Assembly (NCBI RefSeq): GCF_028009165.1
Contig: NC_079241.1
Span: forward strand, 2,604,001 to 2,668,000
Length of the DNA stretch: 64,000 nucleotides
Source: Akanthomyces muscarius
Lineage: Eukaryota > Ascomycota > Sordariomycetes > Hypocreales > Cordycipitaceae
Reading direction: 5' to 3'
A program made the position numbers and the translations under genes. Of this stretch, positions 1 through 10,408 are shown piece after piece. Below the pieces are notes generated by a model. That model ran no database searches. It was given only the letters and a program-made list of their open reading frames with translations, and was not told the DNA's origin. The first letter of the stretch is position 1. Each line of letters opens with the position of its first letter.

Positions 1-517
1 TTTAGACTTCAATACTACCAACAATCGGGCAGGTTTATACTTGCCTGGACCATTTTTTCTGATCGACGTAGCCCGTGCTTTGTGCAAGGCGACTGGCTGT
101 AGTACTAAGGTACACAAAAAGTAGGCAGCGCAGCATACCTGATCACGTATGCGTCAATCTAGCTACAGAGCTTAAATTATTCACCCAACTACCAGATAGT
201 AAATAAATAAATAAAAATTTATCTTTGCTTTTCTACGGCTTGACAACCAAGTCACTGAATCCCGTTTGGTAGTTAGCAGACTTCTTATCGATTACCCCAC
301 ACTTGGTGAGAGGCTCAGCCACTCAAGAGCCGCCGCCAGCAGTTGTCGACGAAAAATTCCCAGCCCGCTAAAAAAAATCCGCCTCCAGTCGCCGACCGCC
401 TTCACCACTTCCACGAACCGCAGTTGTAAATATCTTTTGCGGTGTGCAATTCCCGGCGGTACTATATACAACGAGCGGATATACAGCAGCAGCTCAACTC
501 TGCCCGAAATCGCCAAT
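1..517. other. Intergenic, upstream of rrp14
   Basis: No supportable gene. The stretch holds an A/T-rich patch around 170-225 with short AAAT repeats, then the presumed promoter and 5' leader of the rrp14 gene that starts at 518. Short open frames here carry no recognisable domain. Confidence 0.6.
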
Positions 518-2407
518 ATGACGGAAGCGTCGCTGCAGGTTCGTGGGAATCCGATCCGTCACAGCATGCATCCAGCCTGCGTGCCGCCCAGCTCATAAAC
601 TTTTCTGTCTGCTACGTGAGCTGGGCAGGCTGCCGCGCCCCAGACTTCAGGCTAACAACTTGGCCCTAGGATCGTTTGCGCGATCATGCAAAGGCTTTTA
701 ACGGCCTCTTGAGCCTTATCCCGGCTAAGCAGTATTACGGAGAGGACACCAGCGTACGTTATCAATCGCCTCGAAGACTTGCACTCTTCTGCCTCGGCTT
801 TGCCCTGTCGGATCACTGCAAGTACCTACCCACTATCCTGTGCTCACAATGTTTCTGTAAAGGACCAATGGAGAAAGAAGAAGCAAACGAAAAAAGAAGC
901 TGCTGCCGCCCGCCGCGGAAAACTTGATCCCGACAGCGAACTGAACAAAAATGCGAAGGAAGTCATGGATGAGCGTGCCCGAAGCAAACGCAAGCAGCGT
1001 CAAGAAGATGAAGAGGTCGAAGATGACGAGGCGCAGGATGAGGAGGAGGACGGCTCATTCGTTGCCATCGAGGGTGTTGAGGCCGAGCAGCCTGGCCAGG
1101 GCCTGAGAAAGGCGACCGAAAACCCCCGTAAGAAGCAAAAGGTTGAGCCTGAGCTAGACGATGATGAGTCTGGTGTTGAAGTCGACGATGAGGAAGACGA
1201 AGAGGAAGCCCCTGCGACTGAGGAGACGAAGTTGTCCAAGAAGGAACAAAAGAGGGCCGCCAAGCGCGAGCGCAAAGCCGAAAAGAAGTCCACGAAAGAT
1301 CAGGGAGGTGCCGACGAACAACCCATACCAAGCGCAAAGCCCTCCAAGGACCAAGAAGCCGGCGAAACTCCCATCATCAAGAAGCAAAAGTCCAAGAAGG
1401 AGGCTAAAGCCGCCACCAAGGTCGATGTGGACGACGATGAGAGCATACCCGACGCCAAACAATCTTCTGGCTTTGCTGCACACCTCGATGTCTCTGGCCT
1501 TGATGGCAAGGACGACTCGGAGGCCGTCTCGGAACCTCACTCTCCTACTTTCGACGCCGCTGAGCCTGCCAGCACGACAACCTCAGTCTCTTCCACCATT
1601 CCTCCCTCCGAAAAGCCCAAGCACATTATCATGCCCAAGGACACCTCGGCTCTTAAGGCCCGCTTAGCAGCCAAGATCGAAGCCCTGCGCGCCGCCAGAA
1701 AGGCCGACGGCCCCGACGGCAAGCCAATCCGCACGCGCCAAGAGCTCATTGAGGCGCGCCGCGAGAAGCAGGCCCAGCGCAAGGAGCACAAGAAGGAGCT
1801 GCGGCGGCTCGCCAAACTCGAGGAGGAGCGCAAACGCGAAGAGGCGCTCGCCACCAACTCGCCCGGCATCATGAGCCCTGCTGTGGAGGAAGGCAACTTC
1901 TCCTTCGGCCGCGTCGCCTTTGCCGACGGGTCGCAAATGTCGCACGACCTCAGCTACGTCCTCAACCAAGGCAAGCGCAAGGGACCCTCGGACGCCAAGA
2001 CGGCGCTGCTCAAGGTGCAGAATCAAAAGAAGCGCCTCGAGGACATGGACGTGGACACGCGCGCCGACATCGCCGAAAAGGACGCCTGGCTGACGGCGCG
2101 CCGCCGCGTCGAGGGCGAAAAGATTCGCGACGACGAGGCCATCCTCAAGAAGACGATCAAGCGCAAGGAGGCCGGCAAGAAGAAGAGCGAAAAGGCGTGG
2201 AGCGACCGTCTCCAGGGCGTCTCGCTCGCGCAAAAGGAGCGCGTCAAGAAGCGCGAGGACAATCTGCGCAAGCGCCGCGACGAGAAGCTCATGGGCAAGT
2301 CCGGCAAGAAGAAGAAGGGTGGTGCTGCCGGCGGCGGTGGCAAGAAGAAGGGTGGTCGACCCGGTTTCGAGGGCAGCTTTGGTATGGGCGGGGGCAAGAA
2401 GAAGTAA
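518..2407 (+). CDS. rrp14: RRP14/SURF6-family ribosome biogenesis protein
   Basis: This is a nucleolar RNA-binding protein of the SURF6/Rrp14 family, needed for pre-rRNA processing and assembly of both ribosomal subunits. I read three exons: 518-538, 670-753 and 863-2407 (549 residues). The two introns (539-669 and 754-862) have GT-AG ends, and the first has a GGCTAACA branch site close to its CCTAG end. Splicing joins the conserved N-terminal block (RLRDHAKAFNGLLSLIPAK, then YYGEDTSDQW). The middle is acidic and Lys-rich, rich in K-K/R and E/D runs. The last 180 residues form the SURF6 core, including FGRVAFADG and a long basic helix, and the protein ends in a Gly/Lys tail. The start at 518 lies in the only short exon that feeds the conserved block in phase. 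The family call is strong; the tiny first exon is inferred. Confidence 0.9.
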
Positions 2408-3550
2408 CCATTTCTTGTCTTGTCTTTCTTTTCTTCATAACCATTTGTTTATCATCACGAGAAAGAGTGAGTCCTGCATCACACCGCTGCGAGGAGGGAA
2501 AGAACAGGGGAAAAAGGCATTTGTCGTTGGCCGTGTTCAAAAATTTGCCTGGCGCTTTGGGGGTTTTACAGTCAATTTCTTTGTTGCATCTCAGGGTTCT
2601 TGCATGGGTCTGTTTATTTGTTCTCTCAAACCGTCGTTTCTTTTGTTTTCTACAGACGATGGTACCTGGTTATTTCTTCCTATCTTGTTGTGTTTTATAT
2701 AGCTCTTGATGTGACCAAGCAACGGCATTCCAAAGCGAAGCAAGAGAACCCGTCCGTTTTCTATGCGTAAATCTGAATGGCTACAGTATCTGGGCTGGAG
2801 GCAGGAAAGACAAATCAAAAGTAAATATCAAGCAAAATGGATAAAAAAAAGCAGGCTGTCATTTGTGATATGATTGGTTTATAGCTTGTGCGTCGACATA
2901 TATTGGAAGCACAGATCCGGCACGCTTTTCACATAAACAATCAGCCAACCTCAGATCCTGAACAAGATAAACATGTAAATAAGAATAATAATGAAAAAAA
3001 AAGGGAGAAAAGAGTAATAAATGCTGACTATGCCTCGTAGCTGGTAAAAATCTTTTCTTGCCCAAAAAAGAAAATCCCCCTTCTCCTATCTCTTGGATAC
3101 AACCATAGAAATACCAATACACTTGTTGTAATTGTTTTTGCCACAAGAAATCAAAGCAAACAACGCAAGAGCAAGGGACAAGGAACAAGGCAAAAGGGGA
3201 AAAACAAACGGCAGGAAACATAAAACGTCCAAGAACTAGCCAGAAGGTGATTTGTTTGGGTGACCGTGGAAGAAGCGGGGTTGTGTGAGGTGGTGAGAAT
3301 TAAGATGATATATAGATAGAGCCAAGTTCCATTTGTTCTTCTCTTCTTTGCGTCGTCCTGCTTCTCTGAGCACTTGTTTTCCTCCCAGAGACAGAGATGG
3401 GGAGTCCTAGATTGATATTCGAGGTTTTGATTTTTTTAACATCCTTGACAGAAGCAAGCTCTACATTCTTGTCTGCCGAGATATCATTTTCGAATTGGTC
3501 GTCGTGGGAGTGATCGATTTTGATTTGTCGTGGTTCGGGGCATGAATAGT
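2408..3550. other. Convergent 3' flanks of rrp14 and vps74
   Basis: About 1.1 kb between two converging stop codons. It is T-rich then A-rich, as expected for the two 3' untranslated regions. The short open frames have no recognisable domain and I see no RNA gene. Confidence 0.6.
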
Positions 3551-4835
3551 CTAGAGAAGCGAGTCGAGGCGCGTGAATACGCTCAGGCACGCAGCCACAA
3601 CTTCCAATTGCAGCTCCTTGTCCTTGGCCTTGCCGACCTCCTGTTGAAATGTTAGCCCTACCCTATAAACCTCTTCTCTGCGCAAAGAGCACATCTTCAT
3701 CGTACCTCGCTAACAACCTGGGGCAGGTTGGCACCGATGCCGTTGGTCGTCGCCTTCTTGCCAAAGGGCCATTGGCTGTAGTCGGCCAGGAGCTCGTCGG
3801 TCTGGGCAAAGGCGCGCTCTCTGGCCTCGTGGCCGAGCGTCGACAGCGCGTTCTCGAGGACGTTGGCGGCATAGGCGGCGCACACCATGCAGACAGTGCG
3901 CAGGTAGCGGAACTCGAGGTTCTCCGGCAGGAACTGGCTGTCGTTGAGTACCACGGTGCGCTGAGTCAGGACGTTGCGGACGCGGCGGCGCAGCTCCTCC
4001 TTGGCGCCGCCATCGGCGACGGGGTGCGTGGCCATGTCGAAGAGCAAGAAGTTGCGCTTTTCCGTGCGCAGGATGCCCTTGTCCACGAGACCCTTGGCCA
4101 GACGTTCACGGACCTGCTTCAGTTGGTATCCAATCTTCATCAGGTTCCATGTCTCGCCTACGCAATGCCAAAAAAAGTTAGCCGAGCTAGGGTACAAAGA
4201 AAAAACCTCGACTGCCAGCAAGCCATCTTACCGCTCATCAGGTCGATCCACGAGCTGACGCTCATCTTCTCGCTCTGCTTCATCATCTTGAGGGCCTCGT
4301 CGAGGAGAACCTCGCCCGTCAGAGTATCATCTATAACTTCAATGTTTCGGTCGGCAGGGGGGAACCGTCTTCGCGAAGGGTCCTTTTCCATGCTGATGCG
4401 CCCGCGAAACGCAAGCTCCAAGACAATGCAGCCTCGTAGCGCATAGGAAATGTTGTCGTTCCAGAACGAGAGGTAGCCCTAGATTGGAGCGTTAGAGTCA
4501 TGTCCGATGGGGGCCTAGCAGGCAGCCGGATCCTGCAGATGATCGAGCAAGTCTGTCGCCCTTACCTGCTTATCCTTGAGTCCGAGCAGGAGAATCTCCT
4601 CCATCATCGTCAGCTTGGGCTGCTTGCTGCGCTCGGCGCTCTCGCTCATATCTCGGGGGTCAAAGGCGATCTTGTGGCCGTTCTCGCCATTCTCGTAGTT
4701 CGTCTCGGGTCCGTTGTCTTTGACGTTATAGGACGAGTTGGTTCTCGAGGCGGCATTGCTGCCCTCGCCGTCATTGGCTACCGGGGTGCCAGCACCGCCA
4801 GCGCCACGGCGTCTAGTGAGGCCTGAGCTGGACAT
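3551..4835 (-). CDS. vps74: VPS74/GOLPH3-family PI4P-binding Golgi protein
   Basis: This is the GPP34 (Golgi phosphoprotein 3) family. It binds PI4P on Golgi membranes and keeps glycosyltransferases in the Golgi through COPI. I read four exons on the minus strand: 4835-4566, 4478-4232, 4157-3706 and 3640-3551, with GT-AG introns of 87, 74 and 65 bases, all joining in frame. Conserved features are an N-terminal Arg cluster (TRRRGAGG, matching the COPI-binding Arg motif of yeast Vps74), [20 protein letters not shown], the [13 protein letters not shown] block across intron 2, and a hydrophobic C-terminal helix ending in LDSLL. The ATG at 4833-4835 sets the family's usual N-terminus; in-frame codons upstream look non-coding. 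A 265-codon open frame on the opposite strand is a shadow. Confidence 0.93.
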
Positions 4836-5872
4836 TTCGCGATCCGGGAAAGCAGCGTTCTTTGATGAGAGCCGAGAGGGATGTTGCGGTGTCGGGGGTC
4901 GGTGGGTAGTCACTCGGGCGTGGGCCGGTTTTTTTGTTCAAGGGGAAGCGGGACGGGTCGCTAGGGCGCAGTGCCGCTGAAGATGGCTCGCAAGGAAAAG
5001 GGATTGGCTGCTCCAAGGGAGAATGTGGTGACTGTCGTCTTGCAGCGCCGGGAAGGATGACCGAGACGGGAATCAAGGATGGGCCACGGCGCACGGGTTG
5101 CTGGCGATGTTTTGGGCGAGCAGTAATGGTCAGAGGTTCCACCGAGAGCCCTGGGTAGAATAGGTAGGTAGAGTGAAGCTAAAATGGGTGGCAGCCAGCA
5201 GCGGCAAGGGTTGGCTGGTTGGCTGGCACTCGGCGTGTGTCGTGCTGGGCCTACTGGTACCCTACCTAGATGGAGGGGCCACCAAGGGGCTCCCCCAAAA
5301 TGCCTTCTGGAGTGTATTGAGAGGTAACTAGACCGCAGGCTGTATGGCACAACTGGCTGACCGCCGCCAAGGTGGGTGCTTATAATGTGTGGATTAATGT
5401 TTTTGTAATTTGCTACTCTGTCTCTAGGCAAACTATCACCCATTTTTTTTTTTCTTTCTGATCTGCTTCGCAATCTGTTGCGAGATTGTCGAGGAACAGT
5501 ACGCAAACTGTCGCGTGGCCGTTTTTTTATTTTACATTTTAGCCCCTGTCGTCGGATACTGCCCAAGTTACCTACAGGACCTAGGTATCTATCCCCCTAT
5601 CTGTTAGACTTCCCGCTGTAAGGCGTCGGCTGCGCGCCCGAGGCTACTGCACACTCCGCCAAACAACGTCTTTCATGCCAAGCTTTGCATTTCGTACAGC
5701 ATACCGGTTCGCAGCCTGCCTCCAGCCGTATTCTCCCAAGTCGCATTTGTTCCCGCAAATCTGAATTGATGACGCGTCACGTCATGGACAGACCGCAATG
5801 ACGGCGATCAGCACACGCTGCCCTGCCATGCCCGCTGTGGATGCGTGCCACCCTCCCATTCCCAATCTTTTT
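4836..5872. other. Intergenic between vps74 and the next gene
   Basis: This is the vps74 upstream region plus the 3' flank of the gene ending at 5873. It contains an ACTGGTAC octamer (5253-5260) followed at once by CCTACCTA, and a GGTAGGTA run near 5163; both motifs recur elsewhere in the window. Open frames overlapping 4961-5566 are Arg/Ser/Pro-rich with no domain. Confidence 0.55.
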
Positions 5873-6907
5873 TTAGTCCAGCTTGTCGCCGTCCTCACCA
5901 ATTGTGTCCTTCCACAGCTCGTCAAAGTCGACACCTTGTCCCTCAAATAGCTCCCGGATCTTCTTTGCAGCCGCCTCCTGCTTCTCCGGCCCAAAGCCGC
6001 CTGGCTGCGTTGCCTCAAATTGGACAATCTCGACCCAGCGGTAGAACAGGTCCTCCTTGCCCATGGAAGTCAGTGCGTCGCGGAAAGCAAAGACCTGTCG
6101 TCGCTTCTGCTCCTCCTCGGTCGATACACCCAACTTCAGGTCGTAGCTCAGCCAGCCGTAGTCTTGGTGATACACCAAGACGGCGTTTCTGAACGCGTCC
6201 AGCGCCGCCTCCTTCTTGTCCACCATCTTGTGCGCCTGAACCATCAGCTTCCAGTCTAGGTCCCAGTTGTTGTTCATCAGCAGATAGCCCGTCTTTTGCT
6301 CCTGCAGCATCGGCGCCGTAGCCTGCGCCACGTAGCCCGTGAAGATCTTGTTCGAGTCGCGCTCCTCGACCACGTCGCCCAGAACAGTGTGCCAGTCTCG
6401 ACTGCGGCGCACGTAAATTTCCTTTTCGCGGAATCCGACTGCCCATCGCCACTTGGTCGGGCTGCCATTCGTCTGCCCGGCGATGAATTCCACAGGCCAA
6501 GGCCAGACAAAAATGAAGAGCATCAAATCAAGAAACATGCTGAAACCGCGCTTGCCAATCTCCCAGCCTAGTTCTGACCAGGTTGTTGTCGTCTCTCCCG
6601 GGAAGGTGGACGCTTGCTGGATCATTGGCTTGACCAAGATGGTAAAGTAGTACGGCAAGATATAGTACATGCGGAATACGAATGCAACCGCGACAGCAAG
6701 ATTCATGAGCACCGGGACCAGAAAGATTTTGCGCTTGAAATCGGCTGGCTTTCCGTCAATGTGGGCAACGTACACATGCTTCTTCGACAATCCTTTCGTG
6801 AACGGCTCTAGCACCTCCGGCGCCCTTTTGAACGGAGCTGGAGGCTCTCCATCCTTCCGCATGTTCGCGGCCGCCGATGACTTCGCCGTACGCTTTTTGG
6901 GGGGCAT
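5873..6907 (-). CDS. Conserved fungal two-helix membrane protein, function unknown
   Basis: A single-exon gene of 344 residues, ATG at 6905-6907. The N-terminus is basic (PPKKRTAKSS). One hydrophobic stretch spans about residues 61-92 (from IFLVPVLMNL) and a second about 122-145 (from MFLDLMLFIFVWPWPVEF). The remaining 200 residues are soluble and look well conserved, with WRWAVGFREKEIYVRRS, a Trp-rich NNNWDLDWKLMV segment and a C-terminal acidic end. The pattern looks like a conserved ascomycete membrane protein, perhaps of the ER or nuclear envelope, but I cannot assign a named family and infer no activity. It lies head-to-head with mitochondrial IF2, 382 bases away. Confidence 0.8.
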   Translation of the reverse strand: MPPKKRTAKSSAAANMRKDGEPPAPFKRAPEVLEPFTKGLSKKHVYVAHIDGKPADFKRKIFLVPVLMNLAVAVAFVFRMYYILPYYFTILVKPMIQQASTFPGETTTTWSELGWEIGKRGFSMFLDLMLFIFVWPWPVEFIAGQTNGSPTKWRWAVGFREKEIYVRRSRDWHTVLGDVVEERDSNKIFTGYVAQATAPMLQEQKTGYLLMNNNWDLDWKLMVQAHKMVDKKEAALDAFRNAVLVYHQDYGWLSYDLKLGVSTEEEQKRRQVFAFRDALTSMGKEDLFYRWVEIVQFEATQPGGFGPEKQEAAAKKIRELFEGQGVDFDELWKDTIGEDGDKLD

Positions 6908-7289
6908 GATGGGTGAGCAATTGTTGTGTTGTGGTGAGATGTAGTGGCAAAGCTGGTAGTCGTGAAACGGGGGCAGATGTTAGGAGACCAGCCCACATTC
7001 GAAGAAGAGTTGACAGCAAATATGCAAGTAGAATGACGTGGGTTAAATATTGATTCGAGGATGTAGTTTATTCCAGTATCCTTCATTGACTATCAAAGAA
7101 TATTCTAGCTTGCAAATTCCCAGGATGAATTGATCGCTCTCACCGGACCCTTTCCGGACTATCCCTGCCCCCGAACGACAAACTCCACCGGCATTTTAGC
7201 TGCCATGCGAAGCTACACTCGCATTTAGCTCCGCGCATCTGCCAGGACCTACGACGCAGCCAATTTGCGTCATTTGCGTCATTTGCGAT
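6908..7289. promoter_or_regulatory. Divergent promoter region, membrane protein / mitochondrial IF2
   Basis: A 382-base shared upstream region between two divergent genes. The repeat at 7263-7287 ends two bases before the proposed IF2 start codon at 7290. No clear TATA element was seen. Confidence 0.5.
7263..7287 (+). repeat. 9-base tandem repeat before the mIF2 start
   Basis: Two full copies and one 7-base partial copy of ATTTGCGTC lie directly upstream of the proposed first ATG. It is read directly from sequence. It may be a promoter or leader element, or simple slippage. Confidence 0.8.
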
Positions 7290-10200
7290 ATGCTGAGAAC
7301 ACATGCGTGGCAGGCAAGTAGCATAACCACATTGATGCACCTCAAGCTAACAATATAGCAGCGTCGCCCGTTTGTGTGCACAGCATGCCGACACGGCCGG
7401 TCTATCGTCGAAACGCCGCGAAGGATAGCAATGAGCAGCGCCAGGTTTCCCAAGGCTGTCGCGTCGCTATGGAATGCACAATTGGAAACCGCTAGACCTT
7501 TCTCGACCTCGAGTGGCCGCAATGATGACTCCAAACCGTCGTTCCCTGGTGGTTTTGCCAGTGGCGCTGGTAAATTTGGTAGTTTCGGCGCTTTCGCGTC
7601 CAAAGCGAAGCCAACGGCAACCTCAGGCCTGCTTCCGCATGAGCTAGCAGCGCGCAAAACAGCCGCGATAGATACACCTAAACCTGCGATACCAACAAGC
7701 ACAACGGAGCAAGCGAGGCCCTGGCAGCCCAGGCAATCCAAGCCTCCGCGAAAACCCCGGCCGGCAGATCCTGCTAGGGACGAAAAGACGTTGAAGTCCA
7801 AATCTGTCCTGGCTGACATTTTTCGATCCGATCGCCAGCCGCAAAATCCGGCCAGGCCAGCCTCTTGGTCCTCCAACGATCGAAAAGCGCATGGAAACGA
7901 CGCAGCTCGAAAGTCTGGCGACTCTAATATCTGGGAAGAGCTCACAAAGAAAAAGAGAGATCCGGTTCCCCATGCTAAAGGGGTTCAGAGAGCTAGGACG
8001 CCCAACAAATCCTCAAAGCAAGGGCGCGACGAATCCTGGGGCGAAGTGGAGGGCCAGGAAGGCGCGTCAGAAATGCAGAAAAGTCGGTATGCGCGTGAAC
8101 GACAAGTGCCCAAGAAGATGCAGGGCAAATATGCCGGCGTGCACAGTCACCCATCGCATGTTGGAGATGACCTAGTCCCAAATGAACTGCCGACGGATCT
8201 ATCTTCTACAAAGCAAAGGAAATCTAGATTCGACGAGGCTCTTCCGGCTCGAGACAGTAAAAAGACGAAAAAGGCGAAGCGCCAGGGAAGCGGCCGCATG
8301 AACGCTGACGAGGATTTGGACGACGATGCCGGTCGCTGGGAGGCAATTCAGGAACGCAAGAGGGCCAAAGAAGCACGCAAAGCTATCAAAGCTGAAACAC
8401 TAAAGGTGCAGCCCATCTTCCTTCCAGAGTACATTAGCGCTACCGACTTGGCCCATGCCCTCAAACAGCATGTAGACTCCTTCATGTCCGACATGGAGGA
8501 GATGGGCTTTGAGAATATTACAGGCGACACTGTCATGACTGGTGAGACGGCCGCCCTTGTTGCCATGGAGTACGGCTTCGAGCCCACAGTTGACGACGGT
8601 TCTAAGCGAGACTTACAGCCGGCGCCAATTCCTGAAGATGTGTCGTCTTTGCCTTCGCGTCCCCCAGTTGTGACCATTATGGGTCATGTCGATCACGGCA
8701 AAACGACTCTGCTCGACTATCTACGCAAGTCGTCCGTTGCAGCGCAGGAGCACGGCGGTATTACCCAGCACATCGGTGCTTTTGTCGTCAGCATGTCTAC
8801 TGGCAAGCAAATCACATTCCTTGACACACCGGGCCACGCTGCGTTCTTATCCATGCGTCAGCGTGGTGCCAATGTCACCGATATTGTTGTTCTAGTGGTA
8901 GCAGCTGACGACAGTGTCAAGCCCCAAACTCTCGAGGCTCTGAAGCACGCTAGAGCGGCCAAGGTACCCATCATCGTGGCCATTAACAAGATTGACAAGG
9001 AAGACGCTCGTATTGATCAGGTTAAGGCCGACTTGTCACGCCATGGCGTCGAAATTGAGGACTACGGTGGTGATGTACAGGTTGTCTGTGTCAGCGGCAA
9101 GACTGGCCAAGGCATGAATGAACTCGAGGAAAATATCATCACACTGTCAGAAATTCTTGACGTACGCGCCGAGCCTGATGGCATGGCGGATGGCTGGCTT
9201 CTAGAGTCTAGCGTTAAGCAGAATGGCAAAGCCGCTACGGTGCTGGTCAAGCGTGGTACCCTGCGACCAGGTGATCACGTTGTCGCGGGTAAGACCTGGG
9301 CCCGCATCCGTCTTCTGCGCAACGAAGCCGGCGCGGAGATCAAAGAGGCTCCTCCCGGGACTCCTGTCGAGATCCTCGGCTGGCGAGAACTGCCCGCAGC
9401 CGGCGAAATGGTTCTGCAAGCACCGGATGAGGCCAAAGCCAAGATGGCCGTGGAGTACCGCCTGGAGATGGCGAACCGCGAGGCAAACTCTGTCAACATT
9501 GCGGAGCAAGAGCAGCGCCAGCGCGAAAAGGTGGCGGCCGACACCCTGGCCGTCGAGAGAGCAGAGCTGGGCGAGGAGGCCGAAGACGAGGCCGCCGCCG
9601 CCGCGCCCAGCGTGCTGACACAGAGCTTCATCGTCAAGGCTGACGTGGCAGGCTCCGTCGAGGCCGTGGTCGGCAGCATCCTGGAGCAGGGCAACCACGA
9701 AGTGCGGTCCAAAGTGCTTCGCTCGTCGGCGGGCCAGGTGACCGAGTACGATGTCGACCTGGCTGCCGCGTCGGGCAGCTTCATTGTCAACTTCAACACG
9801 CCTGTCCCCCCGCACATCAAGCAGCGCGCCGATGAAGCCAAGGTCCGCATCCTGGATCACACCGTCATATACCACGTTATCGACGACGTACGCGCCGCGC
9901 TCGGCGACTTGCTACCCGCTCTCACTACGCAGCGCGTGCAGGGCGAGGCGGACATTCTGCAAGTCTTCCCCATCAACGTCACCCGGCGCGTGATCCGCAA
10001 CATTGCGGGTTGCAGAGTGCGCAACGGCACGCTCAAGAAGGGCACCAAGGTCAAGGTGCTCCGCAAGGGCCAGGTGGTTTACGACGGTACGTTCTCGTAT
10101 CTACTCTCTCTCTTTTAACTAGTGACTGATCGGCTTTTCTAGGTGTCATCGATACGATCAAGCACGGCAAAAAAGACGTGCAGGAGATGGGCAAGGGCAC

Positions 10201-10294
10201 AGAGTGTGGTATCGGTCTGGAAGACTTTGAAGAATTCCAAGAAGACGACCAGCTGCAGACGTACGAGGTCCTCTCAGAGAAGCGCAGCCTGTAG
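7290..10294 (+). CDS. ifm1: Mitochondrial translation initiation factor IF2
   Basis: This GTPase brings initiator tRNA to the mitochondrial ribosome. I read exons 7290-7313, 7359-10086 and 10143-10294 (967 residues). The N-terminal 330 residues are basic and low-complexity, fitting a mitochondrial targeting sequence and linker. The G domain carries P-loop [17 protein letters not shown] and NKID, followed by the IF2 beta-barrel and C-terminal domains ([21 protein letters not shown]). The final exon is reached through a GT-AG intron at 10087-10142 and ends in [12 protein letters not shown]. The first intron (7314-7358) is proposed to be GC-AG: it joins MLRTHAWQ to [10 protein letters not shown] in phase, and the upstream frame is closed by the TAG of the acceptor. 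Without it, the first ATG would be 7431, still inside the targeting region. Its stop lies 114 bases from that of the converging TSR3 gene. Confidence 0.93.
7314..7358 (+). other. Candidate GC-AG intron in mIF2
   Basis: It begins GCAAGT, the usual sequence for a GC donor, has GCTAAC at 7346-7351 and ends ATAG. At 45 bases it is at the short end for fungi. The flanking exon of 24 bases keeps the frame. It was inferred from sequence alone. Confidence 0.6.
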
Positions 10295-10408
10295 CCAACA
10301 GGCATGTACAATATTGTAAAAAGATGTAAAAACGAACGTGGAGACCAGACTCTGAACCTGATATCATAGATGCATTTTAGACTTTCATTTGCCAAATACC
10401 ATATTTTA

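Noticed and set aside
3649..4446. 265-codon plus-strand frame
   Set aside because: Antisense to the VPS74 exons and crossing its introns.
4961..5566. 201-codon minus-strand frame upstream of VPS74
   Set aside because: Arg/Ser/Pro-rich with no domain and located in promoter-like sequence.
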